NCBI RefSeq assembly: GCF_000719135.1
Contig: NZ_JOEK01000014.1
Span: 199,318 to 263,317 of the forward strand
Length of the DNA stretch: 64,000 nt
DNA from: Streptomyces avicenniae
GTDB taxonomy: Bacteria; Actinomycetota; Actinomycetes; Streptomycetales; Streptomycetaceae
Direction of reading: 5' to 3'
The position numbers and the translations under genes were made by a program. Shown here one piece after another: positions 9,218 to 17,966 of the stretch (its first letter is position 1; the number at the start of each line of letters is the position of its first letter). The notes under the pieces were generated by a model. It was not told where the DNA came from, searched no databases, and was given only the letters and a program-made list of their open reading frames with translations.

Positions 9218-9463
9218 TCAGTCCGTGAACGCGTGCCGCTCGTGCGCCGCGGCGAAATAGCGGGCGTCCGACACCTGGGACGGCAGCGAGTACACGGTCA
9301 TCTCCCCGTGGTGCACGATGTCATATGCCTCGTGCACACACCGGAGACGGTCCTCGAATGCGGCCCCCGGGAAATACTCCAGCAACGCGTGTACCGCTTC
9401 GTCACGCGAGGCGTGCACCTCACGCAGCAGAAAGACGGACTTGGCTATCATTCGGGCATCCAC
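9218..9463 (-). CDS. Hypothetical protein of 81 residues downstream of dnaE
   Basis: A short protein (VDARMIAKSVFLLREVHASRDEAVHALLEYFPG, ending AAHERHAFTD) with good third-position GC over most of its length. The GTG at 9463 has AAGGGG about 9 nt upstream; a TTG at 9490 would add nine residues. It has an alpha-helical look, several His residues, and no transmembrane segment or recognised motif. It lies 90 bp after the dnaE stop on the same strand and overlaps the end of the 44-codon frame at 9420-9554 in another frame. Function unknown. Confidence 0.5.
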   Translation of the reverse strand: MDARMIAKSVFLLREVHASRDEAVHALLEYFPGAAFEDRLRCVHEAYDIVHHGEMTVYSLPSQVSDARYFAAAHERHAFTD

Positions 9464-9554
9464 GGCAACCCACCCCTTCGATCCCCTCAATGGCGATGTT
9501 CTCGATATCGAAGGTAGCTCCGCGGATGCCCCGGTCAGGTAAAGCCGATTCCAT
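9420..9554 (-). CDS. Possible 44-residue peptide coupled to the dnaE stop
   Basis: The dnaE stop and an ATG overlap as TAATG, and the frame continues for 44 codons: MESALPDRGIRGATFDIE, then NIAIEGIEGVGCRGCPNDS and a short tail. It has two Cys (GCRGC), an acidic Ile/Glu-rich middle and a TTA leucine codon at position 5. About 57% of third positions are G or C, far below the surrounding genes, so it may be non-coding or foreign. It overlaps the 81-residue ORF by 44 nt in a different frame, so one of the two may be spurious. No modification enzyme or transporter is adjacent. Confidence 0.25.
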   Translation of the reverse strand: MESALPDRGIRGATFDIENIAIEGIEGVGCRGCPNDSQVRLSAA

Positions 9555-12500
9555 TATCCGGCCAAGCAGGCGGGACCGAGCAGGGCCTTGAGGTCGCCGA
9601 AGAGCGCGGGGTCCGCCTGGACGCGGTGCCGGTCGAGGCGCAGCAGCGTCGTCGTGCGCCTGCCCTGGAGCCTGACGCGCACCTCGGTCGGCCCCCGGTG
9701 CTGGCCGAGGAGTTCGCCGAGGCGTTCCACGAGCGGCGGGGTGACCTTGACGCTGGGGATGGTGATGGTGACCGGGGCGTCCCGGGAGGCGTCGCTCAGG
9801 TCGGGCACCATCAGCTCCATGGCGACCAGCCGCGGCACGTCCTCGCGCTTGTCCAGCCTGCCCTTGACGAAGACGACCGTGTCCTCGACGAGTTGCGTGG
9901 AGATCAGCTGGTAGGTCGCGGGGAAGAACATGCAGTCGATCGAGCCGGCGAGGTCCTCGACGGTGGCGATGGCCCACGGGTTGCCCTGCTTGGTCATCTT
10001 CCGCTGGAGGCCGGAGATGATGCCGCCGATGGTGACCGTCGCGCCGTCCGGGTACTCGCCGCCGGTGAGCGCGGAGATGGTGGCGTCGGCCTTGTCGTTC
10101 AACACGTGCTCGATGCCGAACAGCGGGTGGTCCGACACGTACAGGCCCAGCATTTCGCGTTCCTGGGCGAGCAGGTAGGTCTTCTCCCACTCCTCCTCGG
10201 AGAAGACGACGTCGAGCCCGAATCCGGGGCCGTCGTCCTTTCCGTCGTCACCCATGGCGCCGAAGAGGTCGAATTGCCCTTCCGCCTCCTTGCGCTTCAC
10301 CTGCACGACATTGTCGATCATCGAGTCGAAATGCGCGGTGAGGCCCTTGCGGGTGTGGCCGAGCGTGTCGAATCCACCGGCCTTGATGAGGGATTCGACG
10401 GTCCGCTTGTTGCAGACCACGGCCTCGACCTTGTCGAGGAAATCGGGGAAAGAGGTGTACTTTCCCTTGGCCTTACGGGTGGCGACGATGGAATCCACCA
10501 CGTTCTGCCCGACGTTGCGCACGGCGGTGAGGCCGAAGACGATCGTCTCGTCACCCCGGGGGGTGAAGAACGCCTCGGACTCGTTGACGTCGGGCGGCAG
10601 CACCTTGATCCCCATACGACGGCACTCGTTGAGGTAGATCGCCGACTTGTCCTTGTCGTCCCTGACCGAGGTGAGCACGCCCGCCATGTACTCGGCCGGG
10701 TAGTTCGCCTTCAGATAGGCGGTCCAGTAGGTGATCAGACCGTACGCGGAGGAGTGCGCCTTGTTGAACGCGTAGCCGGAGAAGGGGACCAGGACGTCCC
10801 ACACCGCCTGGACCGCCTCGTCGGAGTAGCCCCGCTCCCGCATGCCCTGCTGGAAGGGGACGAACTCCTTCTCCAGGATCTCCTTCTTCTTCTTGCCCAT
10901 CGCGCGGCGCAGCAGATCGGCCTGTCCGAGCGAGTACCCGGCGAGCACCTGGGCGGCCTTCTGCACCTGCTCCTGGTAGACGACGAGACCGTAGGTGACG
11001 TCGAGGACGTCCTTCAGCGGCTCCTCAAGCTCCGGGTGGATCGGCGTGATCTCCTGCTGGCCGTTCTTGCGCAGGGCGTAGTTGATGTGGCTGTTCATGC
11101 CCATCGGCCCGGGACGGTACAGGGCGCCGACGGCGGAGATGTCCTCGAAGTGCGTCGGCTTCATCATGCGCAGCAGCGACCGCATCGGGCCGCCGTCGAA
11201 CTGGAAGACGCTCAGGGTGTCGCCGCGGCCGAGCAGTTCGAAGGTCTTCGGGTCGTCCAGCGGCAGCTTCAGCAGCTCGACGTCGATGCCCTTGTTCTGC
11301 TTGATGAGCTTGACGGCGTCGTCCATGATCGTCAGGTTGCGCAGCCCGAGGAAGTCCATCTTCAGCAGGCCGAGCGACTCACAGGTGGGGTAGTCCCACT
11401 GGGTGACGACCACCCCGTCGTTCTTCGGGGCGAACAGCGGGACGTGGTCCACCAGCCGCTCGCTCGACATGATGACGCCCGCGGCGTGCATGCCCATCTG
11501 CCGCACCAGGCCCTCAAGGCCCCGCGCCGTGTCGATGACCTTGCGGACGTCCGCCTCGTTCTCGTACATCCCCCGGACCTCGGCCGCCTCGCTGTAGCGC
11601 GGGTGGTCCTTGTCGGTGATGCCGGACAGCGGGATGCCCTTGCCGAGCACGTCGGCGGGCATCGCCTTGGTGATGCGGTCGCCCATCGCGTACGGGTAGC
11701 CGAGCACGCGGGAGGCGTCCTTGATCGCGGCCTTGGCCTTGATGGTGCCGTAGGTGCCGATCATCGACACCTTGTCCGCGCCGTACTTCTCGGTGACGTA
11801 CCGGATGACCTCGCCGCGCCTGCGCTCGTCGAAGTCGATGTCCACGTCCGGCATCGAGATGCGCTCGGGGTTCAGGAACCGCTCGAAGATCAGCCCGTGG
11901 TCGAGCGGGTCGAGGTCGGTGATGCCGAGGGCGTACGAGACGAGCGACCCGGCCGCCGAGCCGCGGCCTGGGCCGACCGCGATGCCCTGCGACTTGGCCC
12001 ACATGATGAAGTCCGCGACCACGAGGAAGTAGCCGGGGAACCCCATCTGGATGATGACGCCCATCTCGTACTCGACCTGCCGCTGCTGCTCGTCCGGCAC
12101 GCCGCCGGGGTAGCGGCGGCCCATGCCACGCGCGACCTCCTCGCGGAACCAGGTGACCTCCGTGTAGCCGTCGGGCACGTCGAAGCGCGGCATCAGGTCG
12201 CGCGGCTTGAACCAACCCTCGGTGTCCACCTGCTCGGCGACCAGCCGCGTGTTGGCGCAGCCCTCCTGCCAGGCGTCGGACAGATCGACGGCGTACATCT
12301 CCTCGGGCGACTTCAGGTAGTACCCGGCGCCGTCGAAGCGGAAGCGGTCGGGGTCGGAGAGGTTCTTGCCGGTCTGGACGCACAGCAGCGCGTCGTGGGC
12401 CCCGGCCTCCTCCGCGTACGTGTAGTGGCTGTCGTTGGTGACGATCGGCGGGATGCCCAGCTTCCTGCCGATGTCCAGCAGCCCGTCCCGCACCCGCTTC

Positions 12501-13093
12501 TCGATCTCAAGACCGTGGTCCATCAGCTCCAGGAAGTAGCGGCTCTTGCCGAAGATCTCCTGGTACTCGGCGGCGGCCTTCAGCGCCTCGTCGGGCTGGC
12601 CGAGGCGCAGCCGCGTCTGGACCTCGCCTGAGGGGCAGCCGGTGGACGCGATCAGGCCGTCGGCGTGCTGGGCGATGGTCTCCTTGTCCATCCGGGGCCA
12701 CTTCACGAAGTAGCCCTCGGTGTAGGCGTCGGACGAGAGGCGGAACAGGTTGTGCAGGCCGTTCCTGTTGTACGCCCAGATCGTCTTGTGCGTGTAGCCG
12801 CCGGAGCCGGAGATGTCGTCGCGCTTCTGGTGCGGCTGGCCCCAGTGGACGCGGCGCTTGTGGCGGCGCGACTCGGGCGCGACGTACGCCTCGATGCCGA
12901 TGATCGGCGTGATGCCCGCGCCCGTCGCCTGCTGGAAGAAGTCGTAGGCGCCGTGCAGGTTCCCGTGGTCCGTGATCGCGATGTGGGACATGCCCATGTC
13001 CTGGCACGCCTTGAACATGTCCTTGAGCCGCGCCGCACCGTCCAGCAGCGAGTACTGGGTGTGAACATGCAGGTGTGTGAACGGCTTGGTCAC
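9554..13093 (-). CDS. dnaE: DNA polymerase III alpha subunit (replicative, DnaE1 type)
   Basis: The catalytic subunit of the replicative polymerase, 1179 residues. The N-terminal PHP domain is clear (HLHVHTQYSLLDGAARLKDM, ITDHGNLHGAY). The C-family polymerase active site includes GPGRGSAAGSLVSYALGI and PDVDIDFDERRRGEVI, whose aspartates bind metal. A helix-hairpin-helix region, an OB fold (TVTIGGIISGLQRKMTKQGNPWA) and the C-terminal clamp/tau-binding region follow. The GTG at 13093 is preceded by GGAAGG 9 nt upstream. At 1179 residues it matches the main actinobacterial DnaE1 rather than the error-prone DnaE2. Confidence 0.97.
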   Translation of the reverse strand: MTKPFTHLHVHTQYSLLDGAARLKDMFKACQDMGMSHIAITDHGNLHGAYDFFQQATGAGITPIIGIEAYVAPESRRHKRRVHWGQPHQKRDDISGSGGYTHKTIWAYNRNGLHNLFRLSSDAYTEGYFVKWPRMDKETIAQHADGLIASTGCPSGEVQTRLRLGQPDEALKAAAEYQEIFGKSRYFLELMDHGLEIEKRVRDGLLDIGRKLGIPPIVTNDSHYTYAEEAGAHDALLCVQTGKNLSDPDRFRFDGAGYYLKSPEEMYAVDLSDAWQEGCANTRLVAEQVDTEGWFKPRDLMPRFDVPDGYTEVTWFREEVARGMGRRYPGGVPDEQQRQVEYEMGVIIQMGFPGYFLVVADFIMWAKSQGIAVGPGRGSAAGSLVSYALGITDLDPLDHGLIFERFLNPERISMPDVDIDFDERRRGEVIRYVTEKYGADKVSMIGTYGTIKAKAAIKDASRVLGYPYAMGDRITKAMPADVLGKGIPLSGITDKDHPRYSEAAEVRGMYENEADVRKVIDTARGLEGLVRQMGMHAAGVIMSSERLVDHVPLFAPKNDGVVVTQWDYPTCESLGLLKMDFLGLRNLTIMDDAVKLIKQNKGIDVELLKLPLDDPKTFELLGRGDTLSVFQFDGGPMRSLLRMMKPTHFEDISAVGALYRPGPMGMNSHINYALRKNGQQEITPIHPELEEPLKDVLDVTYGLVVYQEQVQKAAQVLAGYSLGQADLLRRAMGKKKKEILEKEFVPFQQGMRERGYSDEAVQAVWDVLVPFSGYAFNKAHSSAYGLITYWTAYLKANYPAEYMAGVLTSVRDDKDKSAIYLNECRRMGIKVLPPDVNESEAFFTPRGDETIVFGLTAVRNVGQNVVDSIVATRKAKGKYTSFPDFLDKVEAVVCNKRTVESLIKAGGFDTLGHTRKGLTAHFDSMIDNVVQVKRKEAEGQFDLFGAMGDDGKDDGPGFGLDVVFSEEEWEKTYLLAQEREMLGLYVSDHPLFGIEHVLNDKADATISALTGGEYPDGATVTIGGIISGLQRKMTKQGNPWAIATVEDLAGSIDCMFFPATYQLISTQLVEDTVVFVKGRLDKREDVPRLVAMELMVPDLSDASRDAPVTITIPSVKVTPPLVERLGELLGQHRGPTEVRVRLQGRRTTTLLRLDRHRVQADPALFGDLKALLGPACLAG

Positions 13094-13132
13094 TCCACGG
13101 GCCTTCCGCAGCAGGGGTGGTTTGGTTCCCCG

Positions 13133-13138
13133 ACCCTA
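13133..13138 (-). promoter_or_regulatory. Candidate -10 element for dnaE
   Basis: On the minus strand this reads TAGGGT, about 40 nt upstream of the dnaE GTG, leaving a short leader that contains the GGAAGG ribosome binding site. I could not identify a matching -35. Confidence 0.35.
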
Positions 13139-13314
13139 CCCCGCTCACCTCCCGTCCCGACGCCGGGCTCCGGCGTCGGCGCCGAGCGTGTCCTCGCAGG
13201 TCAGCGGGGGTGCGCGGCGCGTTTCCCAAGGTCAACGCGGTGTGGGCGGAGGGGGTGGGGAGCGGCCTTTACGACGTCCCTACGGCCCGGCGTGGCACAC
13301 TCGCCAGCGTGGGG

Positions 13315-13998
13315 ATGTCAGCTTTCCGTGGGTCCTCCCACGGCTCCGGTCTGCGCGTGACGCGCGCCGCGGTGTTCGCGGCGCTGCTCGTCACGCTCTC
13401 CGCCGGTGCGCACGTGCTGCTGTCCGACGCACCGCTCCCCGCGCCCGCGGTGGCCGCCGTCTTCGCGGTGGTCTTCCTCCTCGCCCTCCTCCTGGCCGGG
13501 GAGCGCGAGCGCGGTCTGTGGGCGATCGCCGGGCTCCTGCTCCCCCTCCAGCTCGCCGCCGACACCGTCTTCACCGCGGGACAGGCCACCTGTTACGGGC
13601 CGGGCGGCGGCCCGGTGACCGGCCCGCTGCGGATGCTCGGGGTCGATCTGATCTGCGGGGGGGCCGACTTCGGCGCCCCCTTGACGCAGCTCGCCGGGCC
13701 CGTGGACCTGCCAGGCGGCCCGCTGGGGCTGCTCGCCGCGCACCTCATAGCCGGGTTCGTCGCCGCGTGCTGGCTGCGCGGCGGCGAGGCCGCCGTCGCC
13801 CGCACGCTGCGCGCGGCCGTGGCCGCCGGGTTCCGCCCGCTGCTGGTCGCGTTCGCCTTCGTCCGCGCGTCGGTCCCGGCCGCCCCGGGCGCCACGCCGC
13901 GCCCGGACAGCCGTGACGGCCACCTCCCGGCCACGCTGTCGCTGTACCGCTCCGTCCTGCGCCGCGGTCCGCCCGCGGGCACCGCGCTCGCCGTCTGA
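13315..13998 (+). CDS. Integral membrane protein, unknown function
   Basis: A 227-residue membrane protein with four hydrophobic segments: AAVFAALLVTLSAGAHVLL, VAAVFAVVFLLALLLAG, GLWAIAGLLLPLQLAADTVF and a longer one around LLAAHLIAGFVAACWL. Between the third and fourth lies a loop with two Cys (ATCYGPGGG and DLICGGADFG), followed by a basic tail. The start is ATG 13315 or GTG 13309; a CACACT element ends 8 nt before the GTG. It precedes the DsbA-like gene by 65 bp on the same strand. I do not recognise the family. Confidence 0.65.
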   Translation: MSAFRGSSHGSGLRVTRAAVFAALLVTLSAGAHVLLSDAPLPAPAVAAVFAVVFLLALLLAGERERGLWAIAGLLLPLQLAADTVFTAGQATCYGPGGGPVTGPLRMLGVDLICGGADFGAPLTQLAGPVDLPGGPLGLLAAHLIAGFVAACWLRGGEAAVARTLRAAVAAGFRPLLVAFAFVRASVPAAPGATPRPDSRDGHLPATLSLYRSVLRRGPPAGTALAV

Positions 13999-14063
13999 GT
14001 CGAGCGCACCGCCCGAACCGACCGCAGCAGCACGTGACCCACAGCAGACGGAGCACCACAGCC

Positions 14064-14906
14064 ATGAGCAAGCGCAACTCCCTCGATGCCAAGCGCGCCG
14101 CGCGCGCCCGCCTCCACGCGGAACGCGAGCGCGAGGCCCGCAAGGCGAAGGTCCGCAGGCGCCTCACCGTCACCGGCAGCGCCGTCGTCGTCCTCGGCAT
14201 AGCCGCGGGCGTGGGCGTCGCCGTCGCCGGGCAGAGCGGCGGCGGCTCGAACGACGCCACCGACTGGTCGGCCGTCCGCTCCCAGGTGGACGACGGCACG
14301 GACGGCGGCTTCCCCGACGCCGCCCCCGCCAACACCACGGGTGACGACGGTCTGACCGTCCGCATCGGCGACGCCGACGCCCCCAACACCCTCACGCTGT
14401 ACGAGGACCCCCGCTGCCCGGTCTGCGCCGCGCTGGAGCAGAACGTCGGCGACTCCATCCAGCAGGGCGTCGAGGACGGCACCTACAGCATCGACTACGT
14501 CTTCGGCACCTTCCTCGACGACAGCTTCGGCGGCAGCGGCTCCAAGAACGCCCTGGAGGCACTCGGCGCCGCGCTCGACGTGAGCCCCGAGGCGTTCGTC
14601 GCCTACCACGAGGCCCTCTACTCGGCAGAGCACCACCCGGACGAGCGCTCCGACGACTTCGGCGACGACCAGAACCTCATCGACATCGCCCAGACCGTGC
14701 CCGAGCTGAAGGACAACGCGGACTTCCAGGCGGCGGTGAACGACAGCACGTACGCGGCCTGGGCCCTGCGGATGTCCGACACGTTCGACAGCACGGACGA
14801 CGTCACCGGCACCCCGACCCTCCGCTACAACGGCGAGGTCGTGGACACACCGCAGACCCCCGAGGCGTTCGAGCAGATGATCGCCGACAACAGCGCGGCG
14901 CAGTGA
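14064..14906 (+). CDS. Membrane-anchored DsbA/thioredoxin-fold protein
   Basis: A 280-residue extracytoplasmic oxidoreductase. A basic N-terminus rich in Arg, Lys and Glu (about 30 residues) is followed by one membrane anchor at about 31-56 and then a thioredoxin-fold domain. The domain carries the redox motif DPRCPVC (Cys118, Cys121) and the cis-proline loop TGTPTLRYNG. This matches the DsbA-like thioredoxin_4 family common in actinobacteria, which forms or isomerises disulfides in exported proteins. A start 10 codons upstream is possible, but the MSKRNSLDAKRAAR start is the conventional one. Confidence 0.88.
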   Translation: MSKRNSLDAKRAARARLHAEREREARKAKVRRRLTVTGSAVVVLGIAAGVGVAVAGQSGGGSNDATDWSAVRSQVDDGTDGGFPDAAPANTTGDDGLTVRIGDADAPNTLTLYEDPRCPVCAALEQNVGDSIQQGVEDGTYSIDYVFGTFLDDSFGGSGSKNALEALGAALDVSPEAFVAYHEALYSAEHHPDERSDDFGDDQNLIDIAQTVPELKDNADFQAAVNDSTYAAWALRMSDTFDSTDDVTGTPTLRYNGEVVDTPQTPEAFEQMIADNSAAQ

Positions 14907-14910
14907 GCCC

Positions 14911-14946
14911 CGCGGTGGGGCGGTCCCCCGGGCCCGCCCCACCGCG
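14911..14946. terminator. 13-bp hairpin between convergent genes
   Basis: CGCGGTGGGGCGG (14911-14923) pairs perfectly with 14934-14946 across a 10-nt loop, starting 4 nt after the DsbA-like gene's stop and ending just before the stop of the opposing permease. A shared bidirectional terminator is the natural reading. Confidence 0.75.
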
Positions 14947-14951
14947 TCCGC

Positions 14952-15797
14952 TCACACGTCCCGGTGGTGCGCCGCCACCGGCACGACCGCCGCGCACACC
15001 AGCGGCCACAGCACGTACACGGCCCATGAACCGGCGGTCGTCGCCGGATGCTCCGGCGTGATCATCTCCGGGCCGAGGGACGTGAGGTGGTCCCAGGCGC
15101 TCAGTGGCAGCGCGTGGTCGAGCGCCGCGCTCCACGCGTACTTCTCGCTGACGAGCGAGGGCACGAGGAGCAGCACGGCCGCCGTCATGGCGACCGCCCC
15201 CGCCGCATGCCGCAGCAGCGCGCCGACGGCAGCCCCCGCCAGCGCGGCGACCGGCGCCAGCAGCGCCGAGGCGGCCACCGCACGCAGCGCGCCCGGGTCA
15301 CCGATCGACATGCCGATGCCCTGCCGGGCGAGGACCGCCTGGCTCGCCCAGAACGAGACGCCCGCCACCAGCGTCCCGAACAGGGCGGTCACCGCCGCGA
15401 GGACCAGGACCTTGGCCGCCATGACGGAACGCCGCGCCGGGACGGCGGTGAACGCCGTGCGCACGAGCCCGGTCGCGTGCTCCCCCGCGACGGCGGTGGC
15501 GCCCAGCGCGCCGAGGACCAGCGCCATGATCATGGCGGCGCTGTCGTTGAACGCGTCCCTGATCGCCCAGACGGGCACGAAGATCTCCTTGACGCCCGGT
15601 CCGTAGCCCGGCCAGTTGGCCTGATCGCTCCACGCGGCGTTCACCGCGATCCCGACCACGACCGGCGCGCAGACGCCGAGCGCCCACCAGGTGGAGCGCA
15701 GCGAGCGGAACCTGATCCACTCGGCGACGACGAGGTCCGGGAACCGGGGTCGGCGCCCCTCCCCCACGTCGGCGACGGGAGCGGTACGCGCGCTCAC
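14952..15797 (-). CDS. ABC-2 type transporter permease
   Basis: A 281-residue permease. After a short cytoplasmic head (VAEWIRFRSLRSTWWALG, typical of ABC-2 permeases) there are about six membrane segments, with a long extracytoplasmic loop between the first and second (WSDQANWPGYG to FNDSAAM). GEHATGLVRTAFTAVPARR matches the conserved cytoplasmic loop of this class. It overlaps the ATPase gene by 4 nt and is its partner. Confidence 0.87.
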   Translation of the reverse strand: MSARTAPVADVGEGRRPRFPDLVVAEWIRFRSLRSTWWALGVCAPVVVGIAVNAAWSDQANWPGYGPGVKEIFVPVWAIRDAFNDSAAMIMALVLGALGATAVAGEHATGLVRTAFTAVPARRSVMAAKVLVLAAVTALFGTLVAGVSFWASQAVLARQGIGMSIGDPGALRAVAASALLAPVAALAGAAVGALLRHAAGAVAMTAAVLLLVPSLVSEKYAWSAALDHALPLSAWDHLTSLGPEMITPEHPATTAGSWAVYVLWPLVCAAVVPVAAHHRDV

Positions 15798-16702
15798 CGG
15801 CCCTCACCCGCCGCGTACTCGACGCTTTCCGCCGTCAGTTCCATGAACGCCTCCTCCAACGACGCCCTCCGGGGCGTCAGTTCGCTCAGCACCACGCGAC
15901 GCTCCGCCGCCAGCTCACCCACCCGCCGGGCGCCGACCCCCGTCACCAGCAGGCCGCCGTCCCGCCGCGTCACCCCGGCCCCCTCGGCGGCGAGCAGCCG
16001 CGCGAGCGCGCCCTGGTCGTCCGCCCGTACCCACACGCCGCCGCCTCCGGCCCGCGCGGAGAAGGCGGCGAGGCTCTCCACGGCGATCAGCCGCCCCCGC
16101 CCGATGACGACGAGGTCGTCCGCCGTGTGTTCCATCTCGCTCATCAGGTGGCTGGACACGAACACCGTGCGCCCCTCGGCCGCGAGGCCGCGGAACAGCC
16201 CGCGGACCCAGCGCACGCCCTCAGGGTCGAGGCCGTTCAGCGGCTCGTCGAAGACCAGCACCGGCGGGTCGCCGAGCAACGCCACCGCGATCCCCAGGCG
16301 CTGCCGCATGCCGAGCGACCAGCCGCCGACCCGGCGGCGCGCCGCGTCCGCGAGCCCGACCTCCGCCAGCACCTCGTCCACCCGCGACCGCGGCAGCCCG
16401 TTCGCCCGCGCCAGCGCCCACAGGTGCGCGACCCCCGACCGGCCGCCGTGCGCGTCCCCCGCGTCCAGCAGGGCGCCGACGTGCCGCAGCCCCCGGGCGC
16501 GGTCCCGGAACGGCACCCCCGCCACCCGCGCGGCCCCCGACGTGGGCGCGCACAGCCCCAGCACCATCCGCAGCGTCGTGCTCTTCCCCGCGCCGTTCGG
16601 GCCGAGGAAGCCCGTGACCCGGCCGGGCCGCACCCCGAAGGTCAGCCCGTCCACCACCGTCCGCCCACCGAACCGCTTGGTGAGCCCTTCCAGTTCGATC
16701 AT
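15794..16702 (-). CDS. ABC transporter ATP-binding protein, export type
   Basis: A 302-residue exporter ATPase (MIELEGLTKRFGGRTVVDGL). Walker A is GPNGAGKS, the signature is WSLGMRQRL, and Walker B is VLVFDEPLNGLDPEG with VSSHLMSEM supplying the switch His. The C-terminal extension ends with TPRRASLEEAFMELT, as in bacitracin-type and other drug-exporter ATPases. LSLGMRQR-type signatures are common in this group. It is divergent from a sensor kinase/regulator pair across 130 bp, which suggests the two-component system controls this exporter. Confidence 0.9.
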   Translation of the reverse strand: MIELEGLTKRFGGRTVVDGLTFGVRPGRVTGFLGPNGAGKSTTLRMVLGLCAPTSGAARVAGVPFRDRARGLRHVGALLDAGDAHGGRSGVAHLWALARANGLPRSRVDEVLAEVGLADAARRRVGGWSLGMRQRLGIAVALLGDPPVLVFDEPLNGLDPEGVRWVRGLFRGLAAEGRTVFVSSHLMSEMEHTADDLVVIGRGRLIAVESLAAFSARAGGGGVWVRADDQGALARLLAAEGAGVTRRDGGLLVTGVGARRVGELAAERRVVLSELTPRRASLEEAFMELTAESVEYAAGEGR

Positions 16703-16770
16703 GCCCACCAGGCTTCCGGCCCGCCGGGCGCGCCACATCGGGCCACGGGGCACACGCGTGGCGGGCCGGT

Positions 16771-16796
16771 GGCCCCCGGGCGTACGCCCACGGGCC
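16771..16796. promoter_or_regulatory. 26-bp interrupted palindrome in the exporter/kinase divergent promoter
   Basis: A perfect 12-bp palindrome GGGCGTACGCCC (16778-16789) is flanked at equal distance by GGCCC (16771-16775) and GGGCC (16792-16796). In all, 22 of 26 positions are symmetrical. It lies immediately upstream of the -35 region expected for the kinase gene and about 70 bp before the ATPase start. That placement fits an operator for a dimeric regulator, plausibly the LuxR-type response regulator encoded next door. Confidence 0.4.
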
Positions 16797-16820
16797 ACTG
16801 TGGCGGCGCGGCGCCGTCAT

Positions 16821-16826
16821 TACGAT
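16821..16826 (+). promoter_or_regulatory. Candidate -10 element, leaderless start of the sensor kinase
   Basis: TACGAT (TANNNT form) ends 6 nt before the ATG at 16833, and no Shine-Dalgarno sequence lies between. A leaderless transcript is the simplest interpretation. Confidence 0.45.
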
Positions 16827-16832
16827 CGGTCC

Positions 16833-17966
16833 ATGCACTCACCGCGCGCGCGAACCGCCCTCGCGTGGGTCGCGGCGCTCGTCCACCCGGCCGCCCTCGC
16901 CCACGCCATGACCGCCGGGCCCGACAACTCGACGGGCCTGCGCATGTTCCTCACGGGATGCGCCACGGCGCTCGTCGTCCCGCTGCTGCGCCGCGATCCC
17001 TGGCCCGCGCTGTTCCTGCTGCTGACGGGCACGGTGTGCGTGGTGGTGGGCGGGGCGCCATGGGACCTGGTCCTCCTGCCCGTGGTCGCGAACACCGCCG
17101 CGGTCGGCGTCGTCGCGGCCACGCGCCCGCGCCGCGAAGGGCTGGCCGCCGCCGCCGTGGCGCTGGCGGCGCAGGCGGGCGCGGGCACCCTGGTCGGCTC
17201 GGGACGGGACGTCTTCGTGAGCACCGTGGCGCTGCTCGCCCTCGCGCAGGTCGTGGCGCTCCTCACGGGTCTGTCCGCGCGCGAGCGCCGCGCGCACGCC
17301 GACGCGCTGCGGGAGCGGACCGCTGCGGAGGCGGTCACGGCCGAACGGCTGCGCATCGCGCGGGAGCTGCACGACATGATCGCCCACAGCGTCGGGGTCA
17401 TGGCGATCCAGGCGGGCGTGGGCCGCCGGGTCATCGGGACCCGCCCCGACGCCGCGCGCGACGCGCTCGCCGCCATCGAGGACACCGGCCGCCGGACGCT
17501 CGCCGAACTGCGGCGCACGCTCGGCGCCCTGCGGCGGGACGACGCGCCGGGCCCCGCGTCCGACGGCCCCGCCCCCGGCCTCGCCGACCTCGCCGGGCTC
17601 GTCGCCGCCACGTCGGGCGCGGGCGTCCGCGTCGAGGTGACCGTGCGGGGCACGCCCCGTCCGCTGCCGCACGACATCGACCTCGCGGCCTACCGCATCG
17701 TCCAGGAGGCGCTGACCAACGTGGTGCGGCACGCGGGCGTCGCCTCCTGCCGGGTCGTCCTGGACCACGGCGACGCCGCCCTGACCCTGGCCGTCGAGGA
17801 CGACGGCCCCGGGCCCGCGCCCGGCGCGCGGGCCGCCCCCGGCTACGGCATCGCCGGGATGCGCGAGCGCGTCGCCCTCCTGCGGGGCGAGTTCACGGCC
17901 ACGCCCCGCCCCGGCGGCGGCTTCCGGGTGACGGCCCGGCTGCCCGTACCGGCGGCCGTCGCGTGA
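16833..17966 (+). CDS. Two-component sensor histidine kinase, HisKA_3 type
   Basis: A 377-residue membrane kinase. About five or six hydrophobic segments fill the first 145 residues with hardly any extracytoplasmic loop, so it probably senses within the membrane. The HisKA_3 dimerisation domain follows, with ARELHDMIAHSVG (phosphoacceptor His180), then an HATPase_c domain with VQEALTNVVRHAG (N box), VEDDGPG and YGIAGMRERVALL (G boxes). Start ATG 16833 follows a -10 element at leaderless spacing. The response regulator overlaps its stop by 4 nt. Confidence 0.93.
   Translation: MHSPRARTALAWVAALVHPAALAHAMTAGPDNSTGLRMFLTGCATALVVPLLRRDPWPALFLLLTGTVCVVVGGAPWDLVLLPVVANTAAVGVVAATRPRREGLAAAAVALAAQAGAGTLVGSGRDVFVSTVALLALAQVVALLTGLSARERRAHADALRERTAAEAVTAERLRIARELHDMIAHSVGVMAIQAGVGRRVIGTRPDAARDALAAIEDTGRRTLAELRRTLGALRRDDAPGPASDGPAPGLADLAGLVAATSGAGVRVEVTVRGTPRPLPHDIDLAAYRIVQEALTNVVRHAGVASCRVVLDHGDAALTLAVEDDGPGPAPGARAAPGYGIAGMRERVALLRGEFTATPRPGGGFRVTARLPVPAAVA

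Noticed and set aside
9420..9554. Possible lasso peptide or other RiPP precursor reading in the 44-codon frame
   Set aside because: GCRGCPND could suggest a ring, but there is no cyclase, protease, dehydratase, radical SAM enzyme or transporter nearby, and the residue expected before a lasso core is absent.
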